A stretch of 64,000 nucleotides of DNA from NCBI GenBank assembly GCA_902363335.1, contig CABIZV010000003.1:159475-223474 (forward strand). Direction: 5' to 3'. The position numbers and the translations under genes are program-made. Source of the DNA: Enterobacteriaceae bacterium. GTDB lineage: Bacteria > Pseudomonadota > Gammaproteobacteria > Enterobacterales > Enterobacteriaceae. The notes below the pieces were generated by a model that was not told the DNA's origin, did no database searches, and worked only from the letters and a program-made list of their open reading frames with translations. Numbering within the stretch: the first letter of the stretch is position 1; each line of letters starts with the position of its first letter. Shown piece by piece: positions 7,464 to 15,587 of the stretch.

Positions 7464-8975
7464 ATGGCTGATACGGCAGAAAATATTATACCTGTTAGAT
7501 TAAGTTCTACTATTAGCTCTGATAGTGTAAATGATATTAAAGGACGACGCTCTCAGGAATTAATAGTTGGTTTATGTGGTGCAATGGGATCGGGAATAAA
7601 AAGTCTAAAAGAACAAATGATCTTGTGCTTGAAACAAAATGGTTATCACGTAGAGCATATTAGAATCAGCGATCTTATTGCTGAATTTAGTAAAGTAAAT
7701 ACGACATCCTTGAATAATTATCAGCGTTATAATACGCTGCAGGACTTGGGGGATAAACTACGTGAGACTCATGGACATTTTATTTGTGCAGAGTTAGCAG
7801 TTTTATCTGTTCAAGAAAGAAGAGAGGCCATCTACGGAAATGATACTTCTGAGCTAACAAAAAATACTAAAAAAACAGCATATATTATAGATCAAATTAA
7901 GCATCCTTCAGAAGTTGAGCTTTTTCATCAGGTTTATAAAAATAATTTCTACCAAGTTGGTCTATTAAGAACAGTCTCTGAAAGAATTCAAAACTTGAAG
8001 GATGAGGGGATTGAATCAGAAAATATCACGAAAATTATCGAACGTGATAGAAAATCAAAAAATAAAAATGGTCAACAAGTAGAAGAAACATTACAGCTAG
8101 CAGACTATTTTGTGAAGAACCTTGACACTGATGTAATGAGAAGATCAGTTTTAAGATTTATAGATCTCATCCATGGTGTAAATCATATAACTCCTTCTAA
8201 AGATGAATCTGGAATGTATTCTGCTTACTCAGCTTCATTAGGTTCTGCATGTTTATCCCGGCAGGTTGGTGCTTCAATAATGGACTTTAATGGGAATATC
8301 ATAGCTACGGGGCGTAATGATGTTCCCGCTTTTGGTGGTGGGTTATATACCTCGGAAAGTAGCAAAGATAAACGATGCTTTAATAAAAACGGATGCCATA
8401 ATGATAGACATAAGTCATTATTAAAAAATGAAATAAAAAACATTCTTGAAAAATATAAACTCAAGGATGCAGATCATCTTGCTGATGAAATAATGAAAGA
8501 AACCAAGGCTAAATATCTTATTGAATATTCTAGAGCTGTTCATGCTGAAATGGATGCTATTGTATCCTTAGCTAGGAATACAAATATTGGAACTACTGGT
8601 AACACTTTGTACTGCACAACCTATCCTTGTCATGTTTGCGCAAGACATATAGTCGCTGCTGGTATTAAACGTGTCGTATATATTGAGCCGTATGAGAAAA
8701 GTTTAGCACTTCAATTGCACGATGATACTATTTGCCAGCCAGATCACTCCCCTTCTTCTGATAAGGTGCTCTTTGAGAATTTTGAAGGCGTAGCCCCTAA
8801 GAGATATGCGAAGTTCTTCGGTTACAACAGAAAAAGAAAAGATGCACAAGGAAAACCAATCAATTATAGTATTGAAGAATCTTATCACGTAGATACTCAA
8901 TATCTTGATAGTTATGGTGATTATGAATCAAAAGTCATCCAAAATCTGAAATCGAAGTTTGAAATAAATATCTGA
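7464..8975 (+). CDS. avcD: Anti-phage deoxycytidine nucleotide deaminase (AvcD/DcdV-like)
   Basis: 503 residues from the ATG at 7464, preferred over an upstream in-frame ATG because GGAG lies 7 bases before it. The N-terminal half is a P-loop nucleotide-kinase-like domain (GLCGAMGSGIKS, residues 36-47; the Walker-like motif has one extra residue before the lysine). The C-terminal half is a zinc-dependent dCMP-deaminase domain with His360-Ala-Glu362 and PCHVC (Cys389, Cys392), plus an insert with extra Cys/His residues (CFNKNGCHNDRH) that could bind a second metal. This two-domain layout is that of AvcD/DcdV enzymes, which deplete dCTP/dCMP during phage infection. It is AT-rich and next to selC, as expected of an acquired defence gene. 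Family confident; activity inferred. Confidence 0.85.
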   Translation: MADTAENIIPVRLSSTISSDSVNDIKGRRSQELIVGLCGAMGSGIKSLKEQMILCLKQNGYHVEHIRISDLIAEFSKVNTTSLNNYQRYNTLQDLGDKLRETHGHFICAELAVLSVQERREAIYGNDTSELTKNTKKTAYIIDQIKHPSEVELFHQVYKNNFYQVGLLRTVSERIQNLKDEGIESENITKIIERDRKSKNKNGQQVEETLQLADYFVKNLDTDVMRRSVLRFIDLIHGVNHITPSKDESGMYSAYSASLGSACLSRQVGASIMDFNGNIIATGRNDVPAFGGGLYTSESSKDKRCFNKNGCHNDRHKSLLKNEIKNILEKYKLKDADHLADEIMKETKAKYLIEYSRAVHAEMDAIVSLARNTNIGTTGNTLYCTTYPCHVCARHIVAAGIKRVVYIEPYEKSLALQLHDDTICQPDHSPSSDKVLFENFEGVAPKRYAKFFGYNRKRKDAQGKPINYSIEESYHVDTQYLDSYGDYESKVIQNLKSKFEINI

Positions 8976-9129
8976 CATAATATAAATGGGCGACATGTAA
9001 TATTGCATATTGCCCGCTTATGTGAGAATAAATTACAAATGCATATAGAAAATACAAAACATAAAATTTATTATTAAGGATTTAGTTGTAATTTGCTATT
9101 AGTTAACCCCATTGAGATTAAATGTTATC

Positions 9130-9166
9130 CCCTAAAAGAATAAATAATAAATTCTTAGGGTTTTTT
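9130..9166 (+). terminator. Rho-independent terminator downstream of the deaminase gene
   Basis: CCCTAA/TTAGGG and GAAT/ATTC arms separated by a 2-nt bulge, then TTTTTT at 9161-9166. It would end rightward transcripts before the leftward selC gene. Confidence 0.6.
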
Positions 9167-9247
9167 AGAGAATGAAAGGGTAAAGTATGCATACTCTTAA
9201 TTCTAATAATCAATCCAATTTTTTCGGAAATATAGAGATATGATAAT

Positions 9248-9342
9248 TGGCGGAAGATCACAGGAGTCGAACCTGCCCGGGACCGCTGGCGGCCCCAACT
9301 GGATTTGAAGTCCAGCCGCCTCACCGGAGACGACGATCTTCC
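9248..9342 (-). tRNA. selC: tRNA-Sec (UCA anticodon)
   Basis: A 95-nt gene with encoded CCA and all E. coli selC hallmarks: 8-bp acceptor GGAAGATC/GATCTTCC, 6-bp D stem CGTCTC/GAGGCG, anticodon loop CTTCAAA with UCA, long GC-rich variable arm and a T stem closed by a G-U pair (GCAGG/CCTGT). It carries selenocysteine to UGA with SelB. The 3' end faces the accessory region to the left, and selC 3' ends are well-known attachment sites for pathogenicity islands. A second tRNA-Sec-like gene lies 404 bp upstream. Confidence 0.98.
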
Positions 9343-9373
9343 GCGCCTCTATTGCTACATGGAGGCAGCGGAC

Positions 9374-9402
9374 ATTATAGCTACTTTCAATCATTTACCA
9401 CA
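9374..9402 (-). promoter_or_regulatory. selC promoter
   Basis: On the minus strand: TGTGGT (9397-9402), a 17-bp spacer, perfect TATAAT (9374-9379). The same pair with the same spacing precedes the second tRNA-Sec-like gene. Confidence 0.8.
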
Positions 9403-9746
9403 TCCCCCAGGCACATTATTTCTCGCCTGAATGACGCTCCAATGCTGGACTTTGGATAAAACCCTTCCTTTTCCAGAGGTTACCTTTGGGGAGTGCCGAA
9501 CGTTTTTCACTGCCGTCGTACATTATCTCGCCATTACCCGGACGATTAACGCAAATCTCTCCAAAATTGCCCTATTTTTAACCACATAAGTCTCTTTCTG
9601 TCGGGATTTTCTCAGCGACGGTGAACCTACGTGGGCATCGTAAACGTAGCGGGACACAAACCCACAGGTCTGGAGACAATGATGGCAAATAAGATGAAGA
9701 AACGGAATTTAAGAGGAGGGATAAATTCGAGAAGAGAAGCGAATTT
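9403..9746. other. Spacer between the two tRNA-Sec-like genes
   Basis: 344 bp with no convincing ORF, repeat or terminator. It contains no third tRNA fragment. Composition is closer to the chromosome than to the AT-rich island on the left. Confidence 0.4.
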
Positions 9747-9840
9747 TGGCGGAGACCGCAGGAGTCGAACCTGCCGGGAGCCGTGAACGGCTACCACTGG
9801 AATAAAAGCCCAATCGTCTCACCGGAGACGACGATCTTCC
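9747..9840 (-). tRNA. tRNA-Sec-like gene with UUU anticodon (selC variant)
   Basis: 94 nt with encoded CCA and G73. The first 23 nt equal selC, but the rest differs in a structured way. The D stem becomes fully Watson-Crick (CGTCTC/GAGACG). The anticodon loop is CTTTTAT, placing UUU at positions 34-36. The variable arm has a new sequence yet a perfect 5-bp stem (AGCCG, loop TTCA, CGGCT). The T stem is fully paired (GCAGG/CCTGC), removing the G-U pair of selC. The 3' acceptor strand GGTCTCC pairs with GGA-GATC only if one A bulges, giving 7 bp instead of 8; a straight 8-bp pairing has three mismatches. Compensated changes argue against simple decay. Whether it is charged and used is unknown; a pseudogene remains possible. 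Confidence 0.75.
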
Positions 9841-9871
9841 GCGCCTCGATTGCTACATGGAGGCGGGGCGC

Positions 9872-9900
9872 ATTATAGCTACTTTCAAGCAGTTACCACA
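9872..9900 (-). promoter_or_regulatory. Promoter of the variant tRNA-Sec-like gene
   Basis: TGTGGT (9895-9900), 17-bp spacer, TATAAT (9872-9877): the selC promoter duplicated with intact elements. The leader down to the tRNA (ATGTAGCAAT...GAGGCGC) is also nearly identical to that of selC, so the gene should be transcribed. Confidence 0.75.
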
Positions 9901-10130
9901 TCTTTACTTACATTTATTTCGTTTTTGCTTCACCCCATTAGCATCCAATAAACAGAAATCCCCACAAAATCCGCAAGTTACACTTCGACACACTCTATCC
10001 GCCCACCCAGATCACAGAAATTAAGAAACGTAATTTGATAACGAGATATCGCAATTCACCTTATAGCGCTGATGGTTTACAAATCGTGTAACCGGTTCCG
10101 GCGTGGGCTCGGTGCAAAGGGGTTTGAAAG

Positions 10131-11525
10131 ATGAAGAGTGAAGTATTATCTGTCAAAGAGAAGATTGGTTATGGCATGGGCGATGCTGCCAGCCATATCA
10201 TTTTTGATAACGTCATGCTGTACATGATGTTTTTCTATACCGATATTTTCGGTATACCCGCAGGCTATGTCGGCACCATGTTCCTTCTGGCGCGCGCGTT
10301 GGATGCGATCTCTGACCCGTGCATGGGGCTGCTGGCTGACCGCACGCGGACTCGCTGGGGCAAGTTCCGCCCGTGGGTACTGTTTGGCGCGCTGCCCTTT
10401 GGCATTGTATGTGTGCTGGCGTATAGCACGCCGGATCTGAGCTATAACGGCAAACTGATTTATGCGGCAGCCACCTACACGCTGCTGACGCTGTTTTACA
10501 CCGTAGTCAATATTCCTTACTGCGCGCTGGGCGGCGTGATTACCAATGACCCGACGCAGCGCATCTCTCTGCAATCATGGCGCTTCGTGCTGGCCACGGC
10601 GGGCGGCATGCTCTCTACCGTATTGATGATGCCGCTGGTGAATCTGATTGGCGGCGACAATAAAGCGCTGGGCTTCCAGGGCGGGATTGCGGTGCTGTCG
10701 GTGATTGCCTTTGCGATGCTGGCGTTCTGCTTCTTCACCACCAAAGAACGTGTCGAAGCGCCGCCAACCAACAACTCAATGCGTGAAGACCTGCGCGATA
10801 TCTGGCAAAACGACCAGTGGCGAATCGTGGGCCTGCTTACCATCCTCAACATCATGGCGGTCTGTATACGCGGCGGCGCGATGATGTACTACGTCACCTG
10901 GATTATGGGTTCTCCGGCGCTGTTCACCGCTTTCCTGACCACTTACTGCGTCGGCAACCTGATTGGCTCGGCGCTGGCTAAGCCGCTGACCGACTGGAAA
11001 TGCAAAGTGAGCGTCTTCTGGTGGACCAACGCCATTCTGGCGGTGCTGAGCCTGGCGATGTTCTTTATACCGATGAGAGCGGACATCATGATGTTTGCCT
11101 TCATCTTTGTGATTGGCGTGCTTCACCAACTCGTGACCCCGATTCAGTGGGTCATGATGTCCGACACCGTTGACTATGGCGAGTGGCGCAACGGTAAACG
11201 CCTGACCGGCATCAGCTTTGCAGGCACGCTGTTTGTGCTGAAGCTGGGTCTGGCGCTGGGCGGTGCGATGATTGGTTGGATGCTGGCTGGCGGCGGCTAT
11301 GACGCGGCGGCCAAAGTGCAAAACCCGACCACCATCAGCATCATTATCGCCCTGTTCACTATCGTACCGGCCATTTGCTACCTGCTGAGCGCCGTGGTGG
11401 CGAAACGCTTCTACACCCTGAAAACCCCGTTCCTCATCAACATGATGGCGGAACTGGCGAGCGGTGCGCATCGCAATCAGCAGGATTTTGAAAACGTATC
11501 TATGAATCAATCTTTAGAGCATTAA
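10131..11525 (+). CDS. yicJ: GPH-family sugar:cation symporter YicJ
   Basis: A 464-residue inner-membrane protein of the glycoside-pentoside-hexuronide family, with about 12 hydrophobic segments and conserved loop signatures (DAISDPCMGLLADRTRTRWG; SDTVDYGEWRNGKRLTG). Presumed to import an alpha-xyloside for the next gene; substrate not proven. It begins 231 bp from the variant tRNA promoter and is 11 bp upstream of yicI, so the two form an operon as in E. coli. Length and sequence are normal. Confidence 0.95.
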   Translation: MKSEVLSVKEKIGYGMGDAASHIIFDNVMLYMMFFYTDIFGIPAGYVGTMFLLARALDAISDPCMGLLADRTRTRWGKFRPWVLFGALPFGIVCVLAYSTPDLSYNGKLIYAAATYTLLTLFYTVVNIPYCALGGVITNDPTQRISLQSWRFVLATAGGMLSTVLMMPLVNLIGGDNKALGFQGGIAVLSVIAFAMLAFCFFTTKERVEAPPTNNSMREDLRDIWQNDQWRIVGLLTILNIMAVCIRGGAMMYYVTWIMGSPALFTAFLTTYCVGNLIGSALAKPLTDWKCKVSVFWWTNAILAVLSLAMFFIPMRADIMMFAFIFVIGVLHQLVTPIQWVMMSDTVDYGEWRNGKRLTGISFAGTLFVLKLGLALGGAMIGWMLAGGGYDAAAKVQNPTTISIIIALFTIVPAICYLLSAVVAKRFYTLKTPFLINMMAELASGAHRNQQDFENVSMNQSLEH

Positions 11526-11536
11526 GAGGACGAACT

Positions 11537-13855
11537 ATGAAGATCAGTGATGGAAACTGGATGACCCAACCGGGTCTCAACTTGATTCATCCGGTCCAGG
11601 TGTTTGATGTTGAACAGCATGGCAATGAGATGGTGGTTAACGTGGCGCCGCGCGATGTGCGTGAACGCGCCTGGCAACTTGATACGCCGCTGTTCGCCAT
11701 TCGCTTTTTCTCCCCGCAGGAAGGGGTGATTGGGGTACGAATTCAGCACTTCCTGGGAGCGCTGGAAACCGGCCCACACTACCCGTTGAACGTGCTGAAA
11801 GATGTGAACGTGCAGATCCAGGACAACGCTGAATTTGCCGAGCTGAAAAGCGGCAACCTCAGCGTGCGCGTCACCAAAGGTGAATTCTGGTCGCTGGACT
11901 TCCTGCGTAACGGCGTGCGCATTACCGGCAGCCAGCTGAAAAATAACGGCTACGTGCAGGATACCAACGACAATCGCAACTATATGTTCGAGCGTCTGGA
12001 TCTGGGCGTTGGTGAAACGGTCTACGGCCTGGGCGAGCGCTTTACCGCGCTGGTGCGCAACGGTCAGAACGTGGAAACCTGGAATAAGGACGGCGGGACC
12101 AGTACCGAACAGTCCTACAAAAATATCCCGTTTTATCTGACCAACCGTGGTTACGGTGTGCTGGTCAACCATCCTGAAAACGTCTCCTTCGAGATTGGTT
12201 CGGAGAAGGTGTCGAAAGTACAGTTCAGCGTGGAAGGCGAGTATCTGGAATACTTTGTCATCGACGGCCCAACCCCGAAAGAGGTGCTGAACCGCTATAC
12301 CCAGTTCACCGGGCGTCCGGCGCTGCCGCCAGCGTGGTCGTTTGGACTGTGGCTGACCACATCGTTCACCACCAACTACGATGAAGCGACGGTGAATAGC
12401 TTTATCGACGGTATGGCGGAGCGCGATCTACCGCTGCACGTGTTCCACTTCGACTGCTTCTGGATGAAAGCCTTCCAGTGGTGCGACTTTGAGTGGGATC
12501 CGGTGACCTTCCCTGATCCAAAAGGCATGATCCAGCGCCTGAAAGATAAAGGGCTTAAGGTCTGCGTGTGGATAAACCCGTATATCGGCCAGAAATCGCC
12601 GGTCTTCAAAGAGCTGAAAGAAAAAGGCTATCTGCTCAAACGTCCTGACGGTTCAATCTGGCAGTGGGATAAATGGCAGCCGGGCCTGGCAATCTATGAC
12701 TTCACCAACCCTGAAGCCTGTGCGTGGTACGCCGATAAGCTCAAAGAGCTGGTGGCGATGGGCGTCGACTGCTTCAAAACCGACTTCGGCGAGCGCATTC
12801 CAACGGATGTTCAATGGTTTGATGGCTCTAACCCGCAGAAAATGCACAACCACTACGCCTTTATCTACAACGAAATGGTGTGGAACGTGCTGAAAGAAAC
12901 CGTGGGTGAGAAAGAAGCGGTACTGTTTGCGCGTTCAGCCTCCGTGGGCGGCCAGCAGTTCCCGGTACACTGGGGCGGCGACTGCTACGCCAACTACGAA
13001 TCCATGGCGGAAAGCCTGCGCGGCGGCCTGTCGATTGGCCTGTCCGGCTTCGGATTCTGGAGCCACGATATCGGCGGCTTTGAAAATACCGCGCCTGCGG
13101 ATGTCTATAAGCGCTGGTGTGCGTTTGGTCTGTTCTCCAGCCACAGCCGCCTGCACGGCAGCAAATCCTACCGTGTGCCATGGGCGTACGACAACGAGTC
13201 CTGCGACGTGGTGCGTTACTTCACGGAAATGAAGTGCCGCATGATGCCGTATCTGTATCGTCAGGCGGCGCTGGCCAACGAGCAGGGCACGCCAATGCTG
13301 CGCGCCATGATGCTGGAGTTCCCGGACGACCCGGCGTGCGATTACCTCGACCGTCAGTACATGCTGGGCGATTCGCTGGCCGTTGCGCCGGTGTTTACCG
13401 AAGCGGGCGATGTGCAGTTCTATCTGCCGGAAGGCCGCTGGACGCACCTGTGGCATAACGACGAAGTGCAGGGCAGCCGCTGGCATAAACAGGAGCATGA
13501 CTTTATGAGCCTGCCGGTTTACGTGCGCGACAATACGCTGCTGGCGATGGGTAACAATAACCAGAAGCCGAACTACGCATGGCATGAAGGCACGGAATTC
13601 CAGCTGTTCCATCTGGAGGACGGGCGTGAAGCGGTGTGCGAAGTACCGGCGGCGGATGGCTCGGTTATCTATACGCTGAAGGCGCAACGTCAGGGCAATA
13701 CCGTTACTGTGAAAGGTAACGGCCAGGCGAGCGGCTGGACGCTGTGTCTGTGCAACGTTCAGCAGATTACTGGCGTGCAGGGCGGTACTCAGGCGGGTAG
13801 CGAGCTTGGCGTGGTGGTGACGGCGCAGGGTAATGAGCTGGTGATTACGCTCTGA
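11537..13855 (+). CDS. yicI: Alpha-xylosidase, GH31
   Basis: 772 residues, the E. coli YicI length. It hydrolyses alpha-1,6-linked xylose from isoprimeverose-type disaccharides in the cytoplasm. Catalytic residues known from E. coli are in register: nucleophile Asp416 (FKTDFGERI) and acid/base Asp482 (HWGGDCYANYE). Beta-sandwich domains flank the (beta/alpha)8 barrel. Ribosome-binding site GAGGACG precedes the ATG. Co-transcribed with yicJ. Confidence 0.97.
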   Translation: MKISDGNWMTQPGLNLIHPVQVFDVEQHGNEMVVNVAPRDVRERAWQLDTPLFAIRFFSPQEGVIGVRIQHFLGALETGPHYPLNVLKDVNVQIQDNAEFAELKSGNLSVRVTKGEFWSLDFLRNGVRITGSQLKNNGYVQDTNDNRNYMFERLDLGVGETVYGLGERFTALVRNGQNVETWNKDGGTSTEQSYKNIPFYLTNRGYGVLVNHPENVSFEIGSEKVSKVQFSVEGEYLEYFVIDGPTPKEVLNRYTQFTGRPALPPAWSFGLWLTTSFTTNYDEATVNSFIDGMAERDLPLHVFHFDCFWMKAFQWCDFEWDPVTFPDPKGMIQRLKDKGLKVCVWINPYIGQKSPVFKELKEKGYLLKRPDGSIWQWDKWQPGLAIYDFTNPEACAWYADKLKELVAMGVDCFKTDFGERIPTDVQWFDGSNPQKMHNHYAFIYNEMVWNVLKETVGEKEAVLFARSASVGGQQFPVHWGGDCYANYESMAESLRGGLSIGLSGFGFWSHDIGGFENTAPADVYKRWCAFGLFSSHSRLHGSKSYRVPWAYDNESCDVVRYFTEMKCRMMPYLYRQAALANEQGTPMLRAMMLEFPDDPACDYLDRQYMLGDSLAVAPVFTEAGDVQFYLPEGRWTHLWHNDEVQGSRWHKQEHDFMSLPVYVRDNTLLAMGNNNQKPNYAWHEGTEFQLFHLEDGREAVCEVPAADGSVIYTLKAQRQGNTVTVKGNGQASGWTLCLCNVQQITGVQGGTQAGSELGVVVTAQGNELVITL

Positions 13856-13889
13856 GCTGAAGTGCTAAAAATGCACTAGTGATATGTAT

Positions 13890-13917
13890 CCTCAACGGCA
13901 AAATAACGCCGTTGGGG
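13890..13917 (+). terminator. Hairpin after yicI
   Basis: CCTCAACGGC and GCCGTTGGGG form a 10-bp stem with one G-U pair; the U-tract is poor, so this is a weak or Rho-assisted terminator. Confidence 0.5.
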
Positions 13918-13994
13918 AGCTTTATGACGCACGATCGTGCTATGCGGGTACTCTTTCTGTTAGCAATAGGATCAAATAACATGGAGAATTGGTA

Positions 13995-14342
13995 TTAAAC
14001 GTGTTTTTCGGGAATCGATAACGCTCTTAACCCAAAAAAGATCCTGATGATTTTCAGGTAACCTTTATGAAAGCGAGAGCAAAATTCTGCAACGATAAAA
14101 ATTAGGCCAAAAATAAGCAGAGCTACAAAGGCATCTTTATTTTTATAAAAAGCCATGTAAGAAACAAATCCAGAAAAGTAGATGATCAAAAATAAATCCG
14201 TCACAAATAAACTACGATACATATAAAAATAAGCAATTTGCAAGCTACATCCATGAATCTCTGCAGAGTCAAGAAGGCGTAATGCCTTGCACTCGCTTAA
14301 TCCTAACTCAATCATTTTTATTATCAGTTTTTTATCATCCAT
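13995..14342 (-). CDS. Small membrane protein, third gene of the DUF4225-like islet
   Basis: 115 residues: a cytosolic N-terminus of about 40 residues (MDDKKLIIKMIELGLSECKA), then two to three hydrophobic segments (FLIIYFSGFVSYMAF; ALLIFGLIFIVAEF) and a basic tail. It shares size, MDD start and layout with the protein at 15146-15463, so the two may be distant paralogues. It follows the DUF4225-like gene by 5 bp. A role as an immunity or membrane anchor protein is a guess from this layout. Confidence 0.6.
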   Translation of the reverse strand: MDDKKLIIKMIELGLSECKALRLLDSAEIHGCSLQIAYFYMYRSLFVTDLFLIIYFSGFVSYMAFYKNKDAFVALLIFGLIFIVAEFCSRFHKGYLKIIRIFFGLRALSIPEKHV

Positions 14343-14347
14343 ATCAT

Positions 14348-15133
14348 TTATTTACCCAACTCTTCCCAATTTGTACTTTCTCCCCCAGTCAGTTGATAAA
14401 TTGAAAACCCACTTGCTGCATTACCTGTGAATTCTGCTCCTCCCCCTACGGCACCTAATGTTCGCCAATTACGAATGAAATCTTCCTTTATATAATGGAA
14501 TAATTTCCATGAGTCTGATTTTAATGTCAATGTCGACGCTGAACCAAAAGAAAGTGCAAGATCTCCTGTAGCAAAAGCAATATCACCGTCCTTGTCATCG
14601 CCACCAAAAAAATTAGCTACCTGACGATAGGCATAACGCACTGGTAATTTTTTAGGGTCCTCATGATAAACAAGGTAGTAACCATTCTCCCAAGCGTTCT
14701 CGCTTCCTTGAATCATAAGGGGAATACCATAAGATTTGCATGCTGCACCAATGCTTGCTTTACACAACCCTGCTCCACCAATAACTTGCATAGACCCGCT
14801 AATAAACCCAATCCGTTTCAATGTAATTGTTAATAATGAGTGTCGTTGCTTTTCTCGCTCAGCAATTGTATACAGCTTTATATTGTTCATCTGTAATTGA
14901 CTACAGCTTTTGCGCAGGTTTTGGTAACGTTCTTGCAGTTCTTTCATCGCTTGAGAAAAGCTTATTATTCCATGTGAATACTGATTGATTAACTCATCTA
15001 CTGCTTTTCTTTCTCCAGTCATAAATTCTGAACGCAGAGTCGAATCATGAATATAGTCAAAGCCAATATCAAAGATAATTCTGGTTATTTTTTCCTTTTC
15101 ACGTTGTAAGCTCATCAATCCATAATCACTCAC
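14348..15133 (-). CDS. DUF4225-like protein
   Basis: 261 residues. An N-terminal helical part (QREKEKITRIIFDIGFDYIH; FSQAMKELQERYQNLRKSCS) leads to a glycine-rich hydrophobic centre (RIGFISGSMQVIGGAGLCKA) that could enter a membrane, and a C-terminal half with VANFFGGDDKDGDIAFATGD and YIKEDFIRNWRTLG. The pattern resembles the uncharacterised DUF4225 family; I identify it from memory only. It is flanked by two small membrane proteins on the same strand with 12- and 5-bp gaps, the layout of a three-gene operon. AT-rich relative to the yicI and yicH neighbours, so acquired. Toxin with immunity partners is one hypothesis; no catalytic motif was recognised. Confidence 0.6.
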   Translation of the reverse strand: MSDYGLMSLQREKEKITRIIFDIGFDYIHDSTLRSEFMTGERKAVDELINQYSHGIISFSQAMKELQERYQNLRKSCSQLQMNNIKLYTIAEREKQRHSLLTITLKRIGFISGSMQVIGGAGLCKASIGAACKSYGIPLMIQGSENAWENGYYLVYHEDPKKLPVRYAYRQVANFFGGDDKDGDIAFATGDLALSFGSASTLTLKSDSWKLFHYIKEDFIRNWRTLGAVGGGAEFTGNAASGFSIYQLTGGESTNWEELGK

Positions 15134-15145
15134 AATAATTCTCCT

Positions 15146-15463
15146 TTATCTATTCACCCATAAAATTATCTGAACTTTAATGCACAAAACCAAATTTCTA
15201 AAAAAAGGCGTGAATAACAATGAAATAACAGCCGCCACCGACCATATAATTAATGTGCCGATAAGGTATTCAATGTCCTCATGTATTGAGGAAAAAAGAA
15301 TAGCTGATAATAATGCGAGGGTCCAGGCGTAATATTTCCATGAATATAGGAAGAAAGCCCTTCCTGGACTAATGTTTTTCCTTTTTGATAAATTATTCAA
15401 GAAATGAATGTCTTTTTCTTTGAAACCAGATTTTATCAATAGTTTTTTTATTTCATCATCCAT
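15146..15463 (-). CDS. Small membrane protein, first gene of the DUF4225-like islet
   Basis: 105 residues: cytosolic N-terminus (MDDEIKKLLIKSGFKEKDIH), then hydrophobic segments (YYAWTLALLSAILFSSI; LIGTLIIWSVAAVISLLFT) and a third near the C-terminus. Layout mirrors the protein at 13995-14342. First gene of the leftward three-gene unit between yicI and yicH; its promoter should lie within 15464-15587, where nothing distinct was found. Confidence 0.6.
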   Translation of the reverse strand: MDDEIKKLLIKSGFKEKDIHFLNNLSKRKNISPGRAFFLYSWKYYAWTLALLSAILFSSIHEDIEYLIGTLIIWSVAAVISLLFTPFFRNLVLCIKVQIILWVNR

Positions 15464-15587
15464 AAAAAATCATCATAAATATATTTATATGCCCAAACTA
15501 TTCTGAATACGATAATAATGTCGTGATACAGATCAACCGGGGGTTTAGTTGGAGGCGGAATGGCTCCCGCCGTCCAGTCAGGCTGAG

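Noticed and set aside
1..9247. Integrase or prophage module in the selC-side island
   Set aside because: No recombinase, phage structural gene or second selC 3'-end repeat found; the other island end may lie outside the window.
9747..9840. Second selC as an assembly duplicate of the first
   Set aside because: Only the 5' part and promoter are alike; the anticodon, variable arm, acceptor strand and the flanking DNA differ.
9747..9840. UUA (ochre-reading) anticodon
   Set aside because: Alignment to selC and stem pairing TTGGG/TCCAG fix a 7-nt loop CTTTTAT, placing UUU at positions 34-36; a one-base shift would break the stem.
10776..11510. 244-residue His-rich ORF antisense to yicJ
   Set aside because: Mirror of hydrophobic transporter codons; low-complexity polar product.
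12935..13687. 250-residue ORF antisense to yicI
   Set aside because: Shadow frame in a GC-rich gene; composition (His/Arg/Val-rich) and lack of a ribosome-binding site are typical of reverse-strand artefacts.
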